Shown piece after piece: positions 11,106 to 22,108 of a stretch of 64,000 nt of DNA (within the stretch, counting starts at the first letter, position 1; each line of letters starts with the position of its first letter). The stretch spans positions 7,804,391 to 7,868,390 of the forward strand of contig NC_051118.1 in the NCBI RefSeq assembly GCF_014839805.1, in the 5' to 3' direction. Made by a program: the position numbers and the translations under genes. This DNA comes from Manduca sexta (Eukaryota > Arthropoda > Insecta > Lepidoptera > Sphingidae). The notes under the pieces were generated by a model. That model ran no database searches and was not told the DNA's origin. It saw only the letters and a list, made by a program, of their open reading frames with translations.

Positions 11106-11608
11106 CTAGCTGTTGTCTGAGGCTGCAATTGCGTGGATTTTATTTCCAGGATGAATATTTTTGCAATTTTTTCGTTAATGCTCCGCTTCTACAAGCCATA
11201 GCGTGATGTTATATAATAGCCTTTCTCGATAAATGGGCTATCCAAAACTAAATGAATTTTTTAATTCGATCCAGTAGTACATACATACATAACATCACGC
11301 ATTTATCCCCGAAGGGGTATGCAGAGGCGCAACTAGGGCACCCACTTTTCGCCAAGTATGTTCCGTCCCATGATGTGATAGGGGGCGAGCCTATCGCCAT
11401 ATCGGGCACAAATTCCAGACTTCGGGCTGATACTGAGCAGAAAAACCCAAATATCACTTTGCCCGACCCGGGATTCGATCCCAGGACCTCAGAGCGCTAT
11501 TGTACCGGACATGCAATGTAACTACGCCACCGAGGCAGTCAGTCGATCCAGTAGTTCCTGAGATAAACGCGTTCAAATAAACTCTTCAGCTTAATATAAC
11601 AGTTTAGA
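11106..11608 (-). mobile_element. Helitron (LEP1-like) interrupted by a SINE
   Basis: It starts CTAG on the plus strand after A at 11105 and ends near 'cagtttagat'. It carries a single copy of the unit that is tandem in the 341 and 51639 copies ('tgctccgcttctac', 'gggctatccaaaact'). SINE C has inserted inside it. Confidence 0.65.
11278..11542 (-). mobile_element. SINE, family C, with 12-bp target duplication
   Basis: The element lies between two copies of TCGATCCAGTAG (11266-11277 and 11543-11554). Read on the minus strand it has the tRNA-like head (gcctcggtggcgtag...ggatcgaatccc), the body and a TATG-type tail. The insertion is therefore younger than its Helitron host. Confidence 0.85.
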
Positions 11609-12022
11609 TTTATTATAGTATAGATTACACTTAACTTCATATGGAGGCTGATGTATCTAATTCAAATCAATTGTAAACTGAGTCAATGTCGATACTCGTC
11701 CAAATGATTGACAATGCAAGGTGACGTCAGATAACTTATGGCGCTGTTATACTGACAGGTGCAATGTCATTTTGTGGGAGGTAGTTTATATTCAATAAAC
11801 ATTAGCACTTATACTATGAACACTAAGTACTAAGTTTGAGCACTTTAGTATTACAAAATATAAGTACTAAGTTACTAATAAATGTTGTTTACGATTGTAA
11901 TAGTTATTAAATATTTTGTTTCGTTTTGTTGAATGACATTTGCCGTCAAAGCAAGCGAGACAAAATATTTGAGTTTATTAGTTAAGTCTAAAGTATAAAA
12001 ATTAAAAAAAAAATGTATAAAT

Positions 12023-12223
12023 GAGTATTTCTCAAAATAAATGTACGTAACGAAATAGTTTTACGAGATATTATTATTACATATTTTTCCGGCTCACTTG
12101 GTTTTCTTTTTTGGTTGTCTTATTACATTCATTAATAACAATTAAAAAGAAAAACAGAAAATTTCGTAACTATATTTCGTCAGAAACTATTTCGTTATGT
12201 TATATTTATTTTGAGAAATACTC
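12023..12223. mobile_element. Foldback/TIR MITE, family G
   Basis: The ends are inverted repeats of about 40 bp: GAGTATTTCTCAAAATAAAT at 12023, and its complement ending at 12223, with 'cgaaatagttt' inside both arms. A half copy is at about 18025-18105. There is no coding capacity. Confidence 0.6.
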
Positions 12224-14544
12224 AAATACGTTATTTGGAAATGTTTTGATTGTTAGAAATGGACGCAGAAACGGATAGTTTGGATGACTTGGCACACAGA
12301 ATTTAGTTATGGATTAAGATTCTTATTTATTAAAATAGGACGTTAATAAACACTAGTCAATACGGCCTTAAACAAAGGCTTCAGGCAAACGCAAAAAAAA
12401 ACGACGCGAGGCCCCGGCGGATTCAAAAAAGTATCCCAGTTCTAACAGTTTCGTGGGTAAAATCGCAAAAAAGGTCCTCCAAGGTACCATACGAAGCCTC
12501 TGAGTGTGAGACCACGGTTGGCCGATTCGACTCCCCCAAAGATCGCCTCTGACACTAGTATCGGATTGTGTGTAAACATCTTTATCCGATGATTATTTGT
12601 GACATGTATTAATCATGCCGGCCTTGACATATTGTGATTTGTTAATGATTCATATTGATTCTGTTATTATCAATGATATTTAATATGGTCAAGTCTGTAT
12701 CGACTGCCTCTGTGGCGTATTAATTGCGTATAAAGTACGATGGCTCTTAAGTTTCGGGTTCGACTTTTTGTATTCTGTAGCTGACCGCATGCTCAAAAAG
12801 ATTTGTTGTGCTGTGATAATAGTGGGGCTCAGCTGAAAATCAGTGCTGTTTTATAGCGTATACTGAGCTGGTACCCCTTCTACCACACAACATGCTAGGC
12901 ATCCGTTGTGTGCCTTGTATTGTTAACTGTGTGTGCGTTTTTTCCTTTTTATACTTTTTTTTTGTTGTATTTATGTATGTGTAGAGAAATAAATGGTTTA
13001 AATGTTTTAAATCTTGGGTTAGGTAGATATTGGGTTTTCTCCTCATCAGAGGCTGTAAATTGTTGCTAATATGGCGACAGGGTCGTCCCCTATTATATCA
13101 CGGGATGCAACGTTCCTGGCGTAAAGGGGGTGACTTGTTGACATTTCTGCTAACCTATTCTAGAATAAAGGCGTGATATGTGTTAGTTGTTATTTTTAGA
13201 ATTTATAACTGGTGTGTTATCGAGAATATTAAAAAGATTTTGGGAGGGCTTGCTGTAGTTATTAATAACGGTAAATTTGAAGAAGAATGTAAAGTCCTTT
13301 ATGGTTTTGTAAAATGTTCCCATAGGCTACAGAAATTACTTAAATATCGACCTCCTTAATGAAACATGGAGCTCTTTATTTTAAGTATTTCAATATCTTG
13401 TAATAATGCGTCAAAGCCAGCATTGACAAACATTTGTTCAAATATTTGCTTTACTTCATTTTGGCCAATCTAGACGTAGGCACTAAATCGGCCAGTGACC
13501 TTAACTTAAAACCTTGGATTTTGTTAGTTGAATAACAAATATTGCGCATTTAAGTGTGTTACTTTATTACTTAATAATGTGGTTTTGGGATTGACTTTTT
13601 GTTTCTCTGTTGATAAGATAGATTTTTTTGTAGATATTGTAGTAATATAGCCAATGACTTGATTCAAGACAAGCTTTTCACGCAGGCAAAACCTAGTAGA
13701 ATACACACAAATCCCTTTTACCATTAACGAAACCAATAATTTAAAATCTCTTTTCTCTGAAGATTCTGTTTTTGATTTTGAATAAAAACTTTCTGCATGC
13801 CACACCTTTTTTATGAGCAGAAAGTTATAAAAAGTTGTAAAGTCGACCAGAATCGGATTTAGAATAAATATTTTGGGAAAGATATCAATAAAAAAATACG
13901 ATTATAATCAACTCTATCGCATATAAATGCACTATAAATGTTCTAATATACATAAAGTTACTTGATACTTACTCAATCGGTACAGGTTTATCAACAAAAC
14001 AAAATTAATGATGTATGTTTATCATTTTTATAACAAAGATCACTGGTAAACAAAAATTAACAATTGAATCCTTAAAGAACATCTTAAAAATAAATATCAC
14101 GTTACCTTTCTGTGTCAGTCAATCAAAATCCGAATAAAATAAAAACTAATTCCAAACATGCATTAACTTAAAAAGGTTCTGGGTGGTCACGATGCCCGTG
14201 ACCGCCCCTGGATCCCAGCCTGCGAACTGACAGGCAATAATTTATTTCGAAAAAACTTTGCAGTTTTTGTTATAGCAAAAATGAAGACAATGGGAAAAAA
14301 GAAGATACTTTGGAATGTTTTTCGTTGATTTTATCTGTTTTGCATATCGGGACCATAAAGATAGTTGTCTGTTTGTTTACGTTTGTGATTATGTTAATCA
14401 ATGACTTGCAAGTCATTTGCCTGTCTATAAAAAGAAATGATATTCAGAAACATAACGGGATATTTTAAAATGCTGAACTGTGCTCGTTACTATAATACAA
14501 TATGTCTAGTAATACCATTGTGTTGTCCTTTGTACTAAGTTGTC
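12224..14544. other. Gene-free AT-rich stretch
   Basis: No exon-like segment. A tRNA-like SINE head fragment lies at about 12701-12770 ('gactgcctctgtggcgtatt'). A short GC-rich island at 14175-14235 ('gtgaccgcccctggatccca') looks like a repeat remnant. The minus-strand 93-codon frame at 13524-13805 has no recognisable domain. Confidence 0.35.
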
Positions 14545-14725
14545 CTTCAATCCATAGTGGCTCCACATAAGTGTCGCGTTCCTGTATCAGTTTGTGTATC
14601 AGATTTGAAACAGGCTGGCATAATTGTGTCGACTGGCGAGGGATAATTTTTCGACACTCGATGCTTCATCTGCACTGCACTAATCAGCATGTGCAGTGGA
14701 ATCACTTGGCCATGTCCATATAAAA
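14545..14725 (+). mobile_element. SINE, family A (diverged)
   Basis: Shared blocks are 'catagtggctccacataagt', 'gtgtcgcgttcc', 'ggctggcataattgtgtcga' and 'ggcgagggataat'. Confidence 0.55.
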
Positions 14726-15383
14726 AAAAATACTGAAGCTTGCATACTAGTACATGGAAAAACAAAGCATTGATAATCTTGTACTTTTTTGGAGTAAGCT
14801 GTAAAAACCTTTAAGAGGTAAACACACTGATATCTATACCCTCATACTTCATTAAAGATACTTGTACTGTATATTACCTAAAGGGTTTTTGGAATAAAAT
14901 AAATAAATCTTATATCTTATATTATATCCAGAAGCGCATACCCCTTCCACTCCTTAGGTTTGAGAATGGCGTCTATAACATGGATAATTTAAAAAGAGAC
15001 TTGCATAGCTACTTGAATAAAAATTTAGGAAATATAACGCAGGACTAAATCATAATAATGTTTTAGACAAATAATATATTTTGAAAGGCGAAAGTGATAA
15101 CAATGCGGGTGTTCACAAACCGCTCACTAATATTATGTAAAACATGTCAAGATTCGTACAAATTATCATAATGTTTGCACGAAATGGATATCCTAAATAT
15201 TTCGACATTTTATTATGAACATAATGTCTATTATTTTAAAGCTGATGTATGTTTTGGATAAATATTTTAGCAGTAACTACCGAAAAAATGGGACATAGCG
15301 TATGTGGCAGAGTAAATTATGCCTTTAGAATTTATTAACTGGACTACACAGAAAGCTCTATCATTGGAAATATTTATTTACTA
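14726..15383. other. Gene-free stretch
   Basis: No supported feature. Confidence 0.3.
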
Positions 15384-15802
15384 CTAGCTGATTCGACAGA
15401 CGTTCTGTCTTAACTATGGTTTTGAATGACGAGTTTGCCGTTCGCCTGATGATGAGCGATTGGACCGCCCATAAACAATAGGAACACCATCCAACACCTT
15501 GAATTACAAGTATTGTTTGGTACTCCACTGCGCTCGCCATCCTGAGACATGAGCTGTTAGTCTCATTATGTACAGTAGTTACATTGGCTACAATGTCCTT
15601 CAAACCAGATACGTAAAATAGATATTGTCGTTAAGTTCTCTTATGTTTTTTAATGTTCCGCTCAACTTCCTTAATTATTTCTTTCATAAGAACCTTCTCC
15701 TGACAATAATTAACACAACAATAAAATAATTAGCGAAATTGTTCCATTCGTTCATGCGTGATGCGACCAAAGGAAATAGAGATTCATCTTTATGTATATA
15801 GA
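15384..15802 (-). mobile_element. Helitron family I with nested SINE B
   Basis: It is bounded by CTAG (after A 15383) and 'tatatagat' (before T 15803), as in the 5856 copy. A reversed SINE B occupies about 15425-15610: 'gccgttcgcctgatgatgag', 'cctgagacatgag', 'ggctacaatgtccttcaaac'. Confidence 0.65.
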
Positions 15803-16839
15803 TTAGCAGAGGTTACAATTTCCGTAGTATTGTAATGCTCTTTGGGTTACACTATATTGAATTTATAACAGTAACACCAATTTCTTGTTATTTTTCATCG
15901 TTATGGAAACCGCTCAGATACAATATCAGCTAGTAAATTTGATATAATATATAAAACCTTCAACAAAAACTACAGTGTATTTACTGTTAAAAATGTGCAA
16001 CATTTTGTACGCTTGCAAAATCTTACTAAACCACTGGGTATGGATAATATGTTTGACTTGGCTTGCGTGGGCTTTGGAAGTGTGTGTACTTTATTCCAAT
16101 CCAATTTGGTTTGGTCGCTTGGTTTTGAACATAAAATAAGCAAATGCTGCACTTGCGTCTACAAAATCCGTGGTCTGAAAAAGGTCGAAGCTTGAAGTTT
16201 GTCAATATGGCGCTGGCATGAATAGTAATCGTGACAATAATAACTTAAAACACCTAGCATTAGGTACATAGATATGCCTTCAGCTCTGTTTACTAAAATA
16301 TGCTTTGTTAGCGTCTGCGCCACATCCTGATGTGTGCGTAGATCGTATGAATTCTCATGATACCTGTTTATAATTTCGTATTTTTTATTAGTATTTATGG
16401 CAAAGGAACAAATTCGTACATCTTTGTAATTAATTTATGTTTGCTCTAACCGCGTTGATATTTCCCGGAATAAAATAGGACTCAGATTTTTTCTATATTT
16501 GAAGTAGAGTATAAGTATTAATTCAAGACAAAGTTACAGTTATTTTTTGTTAAATTTCATAAGTTAATTTAGCGAGTTCATTTAATTTGTGTTCATAATT
16601 AGTAGAATTTCACTAACGTTTATTCCTAAGTCGTTAATCATTTTGTCCAAGAAACAAATGCCCTACAGCCTCATCTTCATTTTAATTAACAGTTTGCAGT
16701 TTATAACCTTAGGCGTCAAAATTAATACCCATAAAGTAATTTTTGAACCACATTTATAATGAAAACAACGTGATGTAAGACATTACGTCAATTACTTTAT
16801 TATTCCTTTCGGAGAGAGTAATTAGAGTATATTTATTTA
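15803..16839. other. Gene-free AT-rich stretch
   Basis: No supported feature. Short opposing frames at 15970-16195 have no domain signal. Confidence 0.3.
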
Positions 16840-17135
16840 CTGATAGTAGCACTCTCATATGTGAGTAGGTACCACCGTAATGTCTATTTCTGCCGCCAAG
16901 CAGCAGTATATAGTCACTGTTGTGTTCCGGTTTGAAGGATATTGTAGCCAGTGTAACTACTGGACATAATAAGACGTAACATCTCATGTCTCAGGATGGC
17001 GAGGGCAGTGGAATACCAAATAATACTTTGTAATTCAAGGTGTTGGATGGTGTTTCTACTGTTTACGGGCGGTAGTATCGCTTACCATCAGGTGAACGGC
17101 AAGCTCGTCTCGTCATTCAAAGCAATAAAGAAAAA
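16840..17135 (+). mobile_element. SINE, family B
   Basis: Full-order copy: 'actctcatatgtgagtagg', 'ccgccaagcagcag', 'aaggatattgtagccagtg', 'aggatggcgagggcagtgg', 'cgcttaccatcaggtgaac' and an A-rich end. Confidence 0.7.
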
Positions 17136-17460
17136 ACTAGGTCTCTCGTGTAGCTTAGGATTACCGCGATGTCTTTTTCTGCTGCGAAGCTATGCACATT
17201 GTTTTAGCTAAGAACATTATAGCTAGTAAATGGTACTAAATATTTAATTTGGGTCAGGGTGACTACAAGTGCGGTGTGGACTTGAATTTAAAGTTCTGGT
17301 TGTTACCATTTATTGATAACACGGATTGAAGTGCCATTTCATTATAAAAGATAATTGTTTGGATTAATTTTAGTTAGTTCAACCATATAAGCATTGCAAG
17401 TCCTTTAAATCCATATAATGGCGCTTTAAACTATATTATGAGTAACTATCTAATTCGTAG

Positions 17461-17714
17461 ACAGCCTCAGTGGCGTAGATGTGCTGCATGTGCGGTACGA
17501 CAGCGCTCTGAGGTCCTGGGTTTGAGTCCCGGGTCGGGAAAAGTGATATTTGGGTTTTTCTGCTCAATATCAGCCCGGAGTCTAGAATTTGTGCCCGATA
17601 TAGCGATGGGCTTGTCCCCTATCACATCATGGGGCAGAACACATTTGGCGAAAGGTGGGTGCCCTGGTTGCACCTCTGCATACCCCTTCGAGCATGAATG
17701 CGTGATGTTGTGTG
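17461..17714 (+). mobile_element. SINE, family C, with 14-bp target duplication
   Basis: It is flanked by TATCTAATTCGTAG at 17447-17460 and 17715-17728. The head is tRNA-like: 'cagcctcagtggcgtag' (A-box region) and 'gggtttgagtcccggg' (B-box region). The body includes 'ctatcacatcatgggg'. The reading frames on both strands here come from the SINE. Confidence 0.85.
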
Positions 17715-18180
17715 TATCTAATTCGTAGTGGTGGATAGTAAACTACATTCTCTTTGAAAATGCAAGCTCGTGCCAACAGTTGTAAGATTTAGGTCGTGCA
17801 TTGTATGACATCAGTTAAACATTTGTTAGTCATCAGAAACTAAAGCTAATTGGTACTAGGAACCCGATGGCATTTCTGGTAGTCAGCAGCGAAAATAGTT
17901 GGACGAATAACTTCATATGAAGCTTACGTTTAGTAAAGCTAAGACCTACATGATCTAAATCAAACAACTTTGTCTCCTCCAAGTTATGAGGACTGAGTTA
18001 CAATCCACGATAAAATAGATCGTGTGTATTTCTCAAAAAAAATAATATATGTAACGAAATAGTTTTTATGAAATATTGTTACGAAATTTTCCGTCTCCCT
18101 TTTGTTTTTGTTATTCATAGGTGTTTACCAACATAAAAAATCACAGGGAATATCCAAATTAAATTGAGTTCAGCATTTAA

Positions 18181-19192
18181 GGCGCGTTGGGGTAAGATCG
18201 TAGGAGGTATAACATCGTATAAATCAAATAACTCGTAATTGTGTTATAATTTTTGTTTTCGGACAACACTACCTGCGACCCCATCTTGTACCCTACGTTC
18301 CACTAGTTCACATGAGTGAATCCGTCAAGTAAATAATGTTTACGGTGCTAACAAACAGAATATTGGTGTTTTGTCATTCCATGGCAGATCCGGATTAACT
18401 CCATGCAAGAATTTGCCTAATTTTAATTGAGTATTTACTGTTTTCAATTAATTTTGTCGGTATATACTATCATAAAGGAAATAAATCTTGTGACTTGTTT
18501 ATTCAAATTTGTCGAAACACGTATATTCCCTGAGATCCGATCTTTACACATACAATTATTTGTCGTTAAAGAACGGATAAAAATCGTTCGATCTAGCACT
18601 TGTAAAATATTGCAAGTTTTTATCAAAATTTATACACGAAAACGTCTAAACTCACTAATTGTGTATTTTTTTTTAGCTCAGATGAATGGTCGATTTGGTT
18701 TATTTATTGTTTATTTACACGTGTATGTACTATTTCTTCGAATATTTTTAAAAATATCTACAGTGTCACTCATGTGGGGTATGATCGTATGCCTAGAACT
18801 ATTAAAAAAACATAGTTCGCTTCTAAAAATATCTTACGAAAAATATATTTTTTTTGAATGGTTATAAATGAATATCTAGATCAGAATATGCTCTTTTTAT
18901 GGATTTTAGAATCCCTGTATCATAGACGATTTTAGATAGTAGTCCGAACTATGCCTGTGAAGGTCCTATCTTTCTCACACATTTCTAAAAGTATGGTACT
19001 TTTTTAAAGCCCTATAAAACGTTGACTAGTATATATAAGGGATTGAAAAAATATATACCATTTAGTATATTTAATAACTTATAGCTAAGTTAATGATTCA
19101 TTATGATAGCTCCTATAGAATTATTATAAAAAAATAATTCGAGAAGACTGTTTAACACGTCGAAAAAGCGTCCGATTTAACCCCAACGCACC
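18181..19192. mobile_element. 1,012-bp non-autonomous TIR transposon
   Basis: The left end GGCGCGTTGGGGTAAGATCG follows TTAA (18177-18180). The right end, read inward, is GGTGCGTTGGGGTTAAATCG, followed by TTAT (19193-19196). That gives about 20-bp TIRs with a few mismatches. The TTAA/TTAT flanks would fit a decayed piggyBac-type target site, or TA for Tc1/mariner. A 146-codon open frame inside (18427-18867) is very AT-rich and resembles no transposase I know. Confidence 0.6.
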
Positions 19193-20865
19193 TTATAACT
19201 ATAATTTAATTAACAAACGGATATTCGGTAACGTTTAACTAATGTGAGTAAGATAGATTAGTCAAATGGGACATTTCTCGGGAAAGTCCCACTATGTTTT
19301 CCGGGATAGAAAGTAGTCTACAAGTTAATTCAGGACATGATCGCCTGTGTATCAAATGTCATCCAAATTAATTCAGCATTTCCTGCGTTTCCTTCTAACA
19401 TCCAAATCTTCATAAACTTGCACATTTATGTTTTATTTATGTTTTTTTGCGGGTTTAAAAAGCCTTTGAATTTCGAACAAAAATGCAAAAGAGCCATGTC
19501 AATAAAAGACTATAACAGTGATACTTGCCTTAATTAAGTAAATATTTATGTTTGTAACCGGAATTATTAATGAAATAATAATAATTTGTTAGCCAATCTC
19601 ATTTATAACAATTTAAAATCAATGTCACTAAGATTAACAAAATGTTTTATAAATATTGAGCTTTTAAAATAAAAATAACGTCCATTTCTATTCTATTTTT
19701 AAAAAATACATTTGAACCGCGTTAATCGAGTGCATTCCAAATATTTACCGTTTTGGATTGAAATGTCAATAAGATTAGCAACAGTCAATATTTATAGTGC
19801 ACTCGTATTACGTGGTCATAAAGTATTTTTAAAAAAGGAATGCACATTTAAAAGATATTCCGAAACGGTTAATTTGAATAAGTATGTAATGGATATTTAT
19901 TTATTTTTAAAGTTATATTTCGATTCCATTTTTAAAATAAGTAGATGTAGCTACTTTTTATAAGCGCGCTAATCGAGAGCTCTTTAAATATTGACAGTTG
20001 AACAATTTTTATTGCCATAGAAGCATGTAGATTATAAAACCTTGAGCAATGTTTCCGCGGATTGAATATTTATTTATTCATTTTTGAAATACCAACGAGT
20101 CGGCTCACTGCATTCATAAGTAAGGGCTTGACACGTGGAAATGTACTTCGTGAGAGGCCCAGGAAATTATAAGGAATTTAATTATATTTTTTATTGTTAA
20201 CAAGATTTCTAGAACTATCAATTTAACTTATACGCCAGGGATGTGAATTTTATTTGTACTGGATTTTTCAGTTGTGTTAAGTTTTCTTTAAATAAATTTT
20301 AGAATTAACATAAATAATTATATTTAAGACTACGAATATAAGTAATGATTTAAAAAAAATACCCATTTTTAGTGGTTAGAATATGAATAGATGCATACAA
20401 TCAAAAACAGTCGTGAGATAAAAGTCTATCGTATGTCTGGAAATTTTGTTCGACATAAAAACACAAATGTTTGTAACAAATTCCAAGGTCTTTCATATGT
20501 TTACAAACGAAATACTTTTTTGATAACATCTCTATATGAGATAACGTTAGGTAGGGCTGCCTAGGTACCCAGGATTAGTTAGCTTAGCAGTTAGGTTAGT
20601 TTCTATGTATATAAACTTAAGGGTCAAAATTAATAAACTCAGTCTCCAGATCGATCGTAAAAATGGGCCAATCAGAATAAAGTTTGACATGCTTACAGAT
20701 TACTAATGTTTGGTTTGTTTCATAATTTCTCTTTTAAGCCGATTGGATACAAAATTCACACTCTAATCTATATTTCCAAACAATTGGAATTCAAATTAGT
20801 ACTATCTTACTTTGCTGTTTAATGCAATAATTGTCAAATAAAATTCATTTGAAACTTGTAAAGGC
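19193..20865. other. Gene-free AT-rich stretch
   Basis: No exon, RNA gene or clear transposon was seen. Confidence 0.35.
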
Positions 20866-21065
20866 CAGATCTTGGGATAAATCCGCAGATATCGTCATTT
20901 ATTTCAGTATGTCCTTGTAAAGGCTTTTAATCTCCGGATCGATCCGAAGATATTGTCGTTTTGTAAAACGGACCAGATCTTGGGATAAATCCGAAGCTAT
21001 TTATTTAAGTATGTCCTTGTAAAGGCCTTTAATCTCGGGATCGATCCGAAGATATTATCGTTTAC
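20866..21065. repeat. Two-unit tandem repeat of about 120 bp
   Basis: 'ccagatcttgggataaatcc', 'agtatgtccttgtaaaggc' and 'cggatcgatccgaagatatt' appear in the same order twice, starting near 20869 and 20982. The copies are slightly diverged. The sequence before 20866 shares 'gatcgatcg' and 'ccaatcagaataaagt' with MITE family J. Confidence 0.7.
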
Positions 21066-21479
21066 TTATTTCCCCCAATTTTTTTATTTTCCCTAACCCT
21101 GGATCGAAACTGGAGACCACGTTTTCACTCCCGTTAGGCTATCTATTTACAAATTTCCTAACTTTATCGGACTTAGTTACTGTGATTTATTAGGCATTGA
21201 TAAGATAGGTGATGTTTACTCGTATGAATGAAATATCCTTTGCAACTGATACCATACTTTTTAACCGACGAAAAATTGAGGTTCTCAATTCAACTCGTAT
21301 ATTTTTATGTTAGATCACTCAAGTGAACGTCGAGGTGATGCAGTGACAACACGAGTCTATTGAGAAGGCTGAAGAGGATAAACCATTCGAGTTAGTTTAA
21401 TGACCATTCACCGCAACATAATAAAAAAATGCTTAATTCATCACGTAGGCGAAGATTTAGTTGTTATTGTAATTGGTAC

Positions 21480-21700
21480 TAGTACGACTACCGTGCTGAG
21501 GTTCTGGGTTCGAATTCCGAGTTGAGCCAAATAATTTTGATTTAATTATAATTGACTAGCTATAGACTGCGGCTTCGCCCGCGAAAAAGATTTTCCGGGA
21601 AATAAAGCAACGTATAGCACTCAGGAGTAATGTAACTTATTATTAGTGAAAACAATTTCAAAATCGGTTTATTATCGAGATTATCGCGTTCAAACAAATT
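21480..21700. mobile_element. SINE head fragment followed by a short Helitron copy
   Basis: 21484-21540 holds a tRNA-like 'ggttctgggttcgaattccg' head. From 21556 (CTAG after A) a LEP1-type Helitron end follows, with the 'gcggcttcgcccgcg' hairpin and 'tcgcgttcaaacaaa'. The distal end is not clear. Confidence 0.5.
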
Positions 21701-21899
21701 TTAATTTCAATTAGTAAGCACTAGTTGTGCTTATAAGTCAAAGTACATGAGAATATTTAATTATCACTTAAATAAAATCCCTTATATAACAAAAGACATG
21801 TTATATTGCACATAAAATAAATAAAAGACTACAAAGTAAACAAAGAAGCCAGCTCGAACTGGCAGGAAAGATCCTATGATTAAGCGAATGTCCCACCAG

Positions 21900-22108
21900 T
21901 AAATACCATTCTAAAAACAACTTTATCAACAGCACGTGCGTTGAAGACGCCGAGCACAACACAAGCAAGAAGCAATGTGACGCAGACCCGTGCATCATCA
22001 GCGACGACGTGATCTACGGCGTCAACCAGCCTGGAAACTCCTGGCGCGCGTACAACTACTCCCAGTTCGCCGGCAAGAAGTTGAAGGATGGACTCATTTA
22101 TAAATTGG
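21900..22108 (+). CDS. TINAGL1: TINAGL1 exon a (first in window)
   Basis: The frame gives KYHSKNNFINSTC, then four more residues of the Cys-type linker, CDADPCIISDDVIYGVN and NSWRAYNYSQFAGKKLKDG. The acceptor is CCACCAG at 21899, with a weak pyrimidine tract; an alternative AG at 21932 would shorten it in frame. The donor is GG|GTGAGT. It needs two bases of a codon from an exon I could not find. Confidence 0.8.

Noticed and set aside
13524..13805. 93-codon minus-strand frame
   Set aside because: AT-rich, with no domain, splice context or repeat support.
17461..17540. tRNA gene (A- and B-box-like sequence)
   Set aside because: It is the head of SINE C, flanked by a 14-bp target duplication and lacking a complete cloverleaf. 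The same holds at 11278, 35867, 44350, 51060 and 59770.
18427..18867. 146-codon open frame as a host gene
   Set aside because: It is AT-rich and low in information, lies inside a TIR element and has no recognisable domain.
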